Source: an uncultured Collinsella sp. (lineage in GTDB: Bacteria > Actinomycetota > Coriobacteriia > Coriobacteriales > Coriobacteriaceae). From it: 9,734 nt of DNA. The position numbers and the translations under genes were made by a program. The notes under the pieces were generated by a model that saw only the letters and a list, made by a program, of their open reading frames with translations, did not search any database and was not told where the DNA came from. Below, one piece after another: positions 8,768-9,734 of this stretch; positions within the stretch are counted from its first letter, which is position 1, and every line of letters begins with the position of its first letter. The DNA lies in contig CAAETD010000117.1 in the NCBI GenBank assembly GCA_900758885.1, positions 1 through 9,734 on the forward strand. The letters are read 5' to 3'.

Positions 8768-9268
8768 TTAGAAGTCATCGGGGGAGAGCGTATGGACGAA
8801 CTCGTCGAACTTCTCGAACTCTTGCTCGTCGTCGACTTCCTCGGCGTGGGTAGACACAGTGCCCAGGCGATTCATGATGTCGTCCTCCACAAACATGGGG
8901 GCATTGCTGCGCACGGCAAGGGCAATGGCATCACTGGGACGGGCATCGATCTTGCGCTCGTCGCCATCGGCCAGTACGACGAACGTCGCGTAGAACACCG
9001 GCGGCTCGGCGCGAACGATCTCGATGCGCTCGAGCTTGGCGCCCAGGGCGCCAACAGTATCGAGCAACAGGTCATGGGTAATTGGGCGCTCGGCGCGGCC
9101 GCTATCGATGCCGCGGCTAATGGCAGCAGCTTCAAACGAACCAGTCTGAATGGAAAGGGAACGCAGCGGTGCGGGCGAGTCCGACTTGCCGCAGCGCTCG
9201 CGAAGCACGATAAGCGATGGCACGGGACCGGCGGCCATGACGATGGTCTCTATGTCGACACGAACCAT
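8768..9268 (-). CDS. Bifunctional nuclease (BFN, DUF151) family protein
   Basis: A 166-residue cytoplasmic protein of the BFN/DUF151 family, found across actinobacteria and plants; members have been reported to cut RNA or DNA, but the physiological role is poorly known. The family signature is clear: VRVDIETIV start, an insert-like central region, PITHDLL (62-68), YATFVVLADGDERKIDARPSDAIALAVR (93-120) and a P-x-F-V-E-D segment (124-129). The acidic tail (142-166) is variable in the family. The start at 9268 was chosen over a longer open frame to 9316, because GGAGGT lies 5 nt upstream and the family normally begins with this Val-rich strand. Upstream lies a likely promoter, so it heads the three-gene group. 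Its stop abuts the ATG of the membrane protein gene. Confidence 0.9.
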   Translation of the reverse strand: MVRVDIETIVMAAGPVPSLIVLRERCGKSDSPAPLRSLSIQTGSFEAAAISRGIDSGRAERPITHDLLLDTVGALGAKLERIEIVRAEPPVFYATFVVLADGDERKIDARPSDAIALAVRSNAPMFVEDDIMNRLGTVSTHAEEVDDEQEFEKFDEFVHTLSPDDF

Positions 9269-9273
9269 GGAAC

Positions 9274-9279
9274 ACCTCC
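9274..9279 (-). promoter_or_regulatory. Ribosome binding site that fixes the BFN start
   Basis: GGAGGT on the minus strand ends 5 nt before ATG 9268-9266. It is a near-perfect Shine-Dalgarno and excludes the longer reading to 9316. Confidence 0.85.
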
Positions 9280-9325
9280 GGTACGTAGCGGTTAACACGC
9301 GGCAGCTCGACCGCATTGAATAGCT

Positions 9326-9355
9326 ATACTACCCAATCTTTCGCACAGCACACAA
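9326..9355 (-). promoter_or_regulatory. Candidate promoter of the BFN gene group
   Basis: On the minus strand TTGTGT (9355-9350) and TAGTAT (9331-9326) are 18 nt apart. Transcription would start near 9319 and leave a leader of about 50 nt. It lies between the tRNA terminator and BFN, where a promoter is needed. The -35 match is only fair. Confidence 0.45.
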
Positions 9356-9382
9356 AACCAAAATGAGATTTATCGCAGACAA

Positions 9383-9413
9383 GAAAAAAGCCCCGAGGCA
9401 ACGCCACGAGGCT
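9383..9413 (-). terminator. Rho-independent terminator of the tRNA cluster
   Basis: Minus strand: AGCCTCG, T, GGC, loop GTT, GCC, T, CGGGGCT, then a run of T. The outer 7 bp stem has one G-T wobble and the inner 3 bp stem is separated by a T/T mismatch. It begins 15 nt after the CCA end of the last tRNA-Ile and is a textbook terminator. Confidence 0.9.
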
Positions 9414-9427
9414 CTTCACAGTTTTGA

Positions 9428-9504
9428 TGGTGGACCTGACAAGATTCGAACTTGTGACCTCCCGGTTATCAGCCGGACGCTCTAACCAACTGAGCTACAG
9501 GTCC
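9428..9504 (-). tRNA. tRNA-Ile (anticodon GAT), copy 1
   Basis: A 77 nt cloverleaf read on the minus strand with encoded CCA. The acceptor stem GGACCTG pairs with CAGGTCC. The D arm has GCTC/GAGC. The anticodon loop CTGATAA gives GAT, which reads ATC and ATT isoleucine codons. The T loop is TTCGAAT in an ACAAG/CTTGT stem. It lies 4 nt after tRNA-Ala in the same transcript and is followed by the cluster terminator. It is identical base for base to the copy at 9652-9728. Confidence 0.97.
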
Positions 9505-9508
9505 ATCA

Positions 9509-9584
9509 TGGTGGAGGTTAGGGGGATCGAACCCCTGACCTCAGGCTTGCAAAGCCCGCGCTCTCCCAGCTGAGCTAAACCCCC
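9509..9584 (-). tRNA. tRNA-Ala (anticodon TGC)
   Basis: A 76 nt cloverleaf on the minus strand with encoded CCA. The acceptor stem GGGGGTT pairs with AACCTCC (one G-T wobble). The anticodon loop TTTGCAA gives TGC, the family-box alanine tRNA. The T arm is AGGGG-TTCGATC-CCCCT. It sits between two identical tRNA-Ile genes and 11 nt after a strong hairpin, leaving no visible promoter of its own. Confidence 0.97.
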
Positions 9585-9595
9585 ACGGAGACAGT

Positions 9596-9640
9596 AATAA
9601 ACACCCCAGCGGCGACTCGGCTCTCGCTGGGGTGTTTATT
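9596..9640. terminator. Long perfect hairpin inside the tRNA cluster (terminator or processing signal)
   Basis: AATAAACACCCCAGC (9596-9610) and GCTGGGGTGTTTATT (9626-9640) form a perfect 15 bp stem around a 15 nt loop. The A/T foot means both strands end in TGTTTATT, as in bidirectional terminators. It stands between tRNA-Ile copy 2 and tRNA-Ala. Because only 11 nt remain before tRNA-Ala and I see no promoter there, the hairpin must be at least partly read through, or it serves RNA processing. Confidence 0.7.
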
Positions 9641-9651
9641 GCGAAAGAAAG

Positions 9652-9728
9652 TGGTGGACCTGACAAGATTCGAACTTGTGACCTCCCGGTTATCAGCCGG
9701 ACGCTCTAACCAACTGAGCTACAGGTCC
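9652..9728 (-). tRNA. tRNA-Ile (anticodon GAT), copy 2
   Basis: A 77 nt cloverleaf with encoded CCA, identical in sequence to 9428-9504, including the acceptor stem GGACCTG/CAGGTCC and the CTGATAA anticodon loop. It is the first tRNA of the part of the cluster seen here. Its promoter must lie beyond the right edge, since only 6 nt remain upstream. Confidence 0.97.
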
Positions 9729-9734
9729 ATCGCG

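Noticed and set aside
8387..9295. 302-codon plus-strand frame opposite BFN and the membrane protein
   Set aside because: It is antisense to a clear BFN gene with a strong RBS, and its translation has no recognisable domain.
9269..9316. 16-residue extension of BFN
   Set aside because: GGAGGT lies directly before the ATG at 9268, and the family begins at this point.
9428..9731. Attachment site of an integrative element, because of the identical 80 bp repeats
   Set aside because: The repeats are two complete tRNA-Ile genes with only a hairpin and tRNA-Ala between them. There is no integrase or cargo, so gene duplication explains them.

Overview
This window looks like part of the chromosome of a moderately GC-rich Gram-positive actinobacterium, most likely Coriobacteriia (Collinsella or a relative). 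The lineage is inferred from TypA, the actinobacterial-type BFN protein, the sortase-anchored pilins and the base composition. No 16S sequence is present to settle it. Every gene I accept lies on the minus strand, so the reading order runs from right to left.

Right end (9383-9734): a tRNA cluster reads tRNA-Ile(GAT), a strong hairpin, tRNA-Ala(TGC), a second identical tRNA-Ile(GAT), then a classic rho-independent terminator. Next (7898-9268) comes a compact three-gene group: a BFN-domain (bifunctional nuclease family) protein with an ideal ribosome binding site and a likely promoter, a small two-helix membrane protein that begins exactly where BFN stops, and a small acidic protein of unknown function. 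Then follows typA/bipA (5942-7780), a translational GTPase with all G motifs intact, ending in a hairpin terminator.

The stretch 5516-5941 has no gene. It holds the typA terminator, an abutting REP-like stem-loop, an AT-rich segment with three spaced GGTAT elements and a palindrome, a plausible sigma-70-type promoter, and a leader of about 155 nt.

Left part (1-5515): a sortase-dependent pilus operon. The first gene encodes a 1246-residue surface adhesin with a signal peptide, five tandem modules that look like CnaA-type isopeptide domains, a SpaA/CnaB domain, an FctA/Spy0128-like domain and an LPEAG sorting signal. The second encodes a 550-residue pilin with a lysine pilin motif, D2-type and SpaA domains and an MPSTG sorting signal. 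It starts at a GTG overlapping the adhesin stop codon, so the pair is probably translationally coupled. The window ends about 130 bp after the pilin, where a pilin sortase would normally be expected; only open frames too short to identify are seen there.

The adhesin is clearly AT-richer than the housekeeping genes and the pilin core is GC-richer, so the pilus locus looks mosaic. I found no CRISPR array, transposase or phage gene, and no clearly new type of system. The most interesting material is the isopeptide-rich adhesin, the mixed sorting signals, the regulatory region at 5516-5941 and the internal tRNA hairpin.
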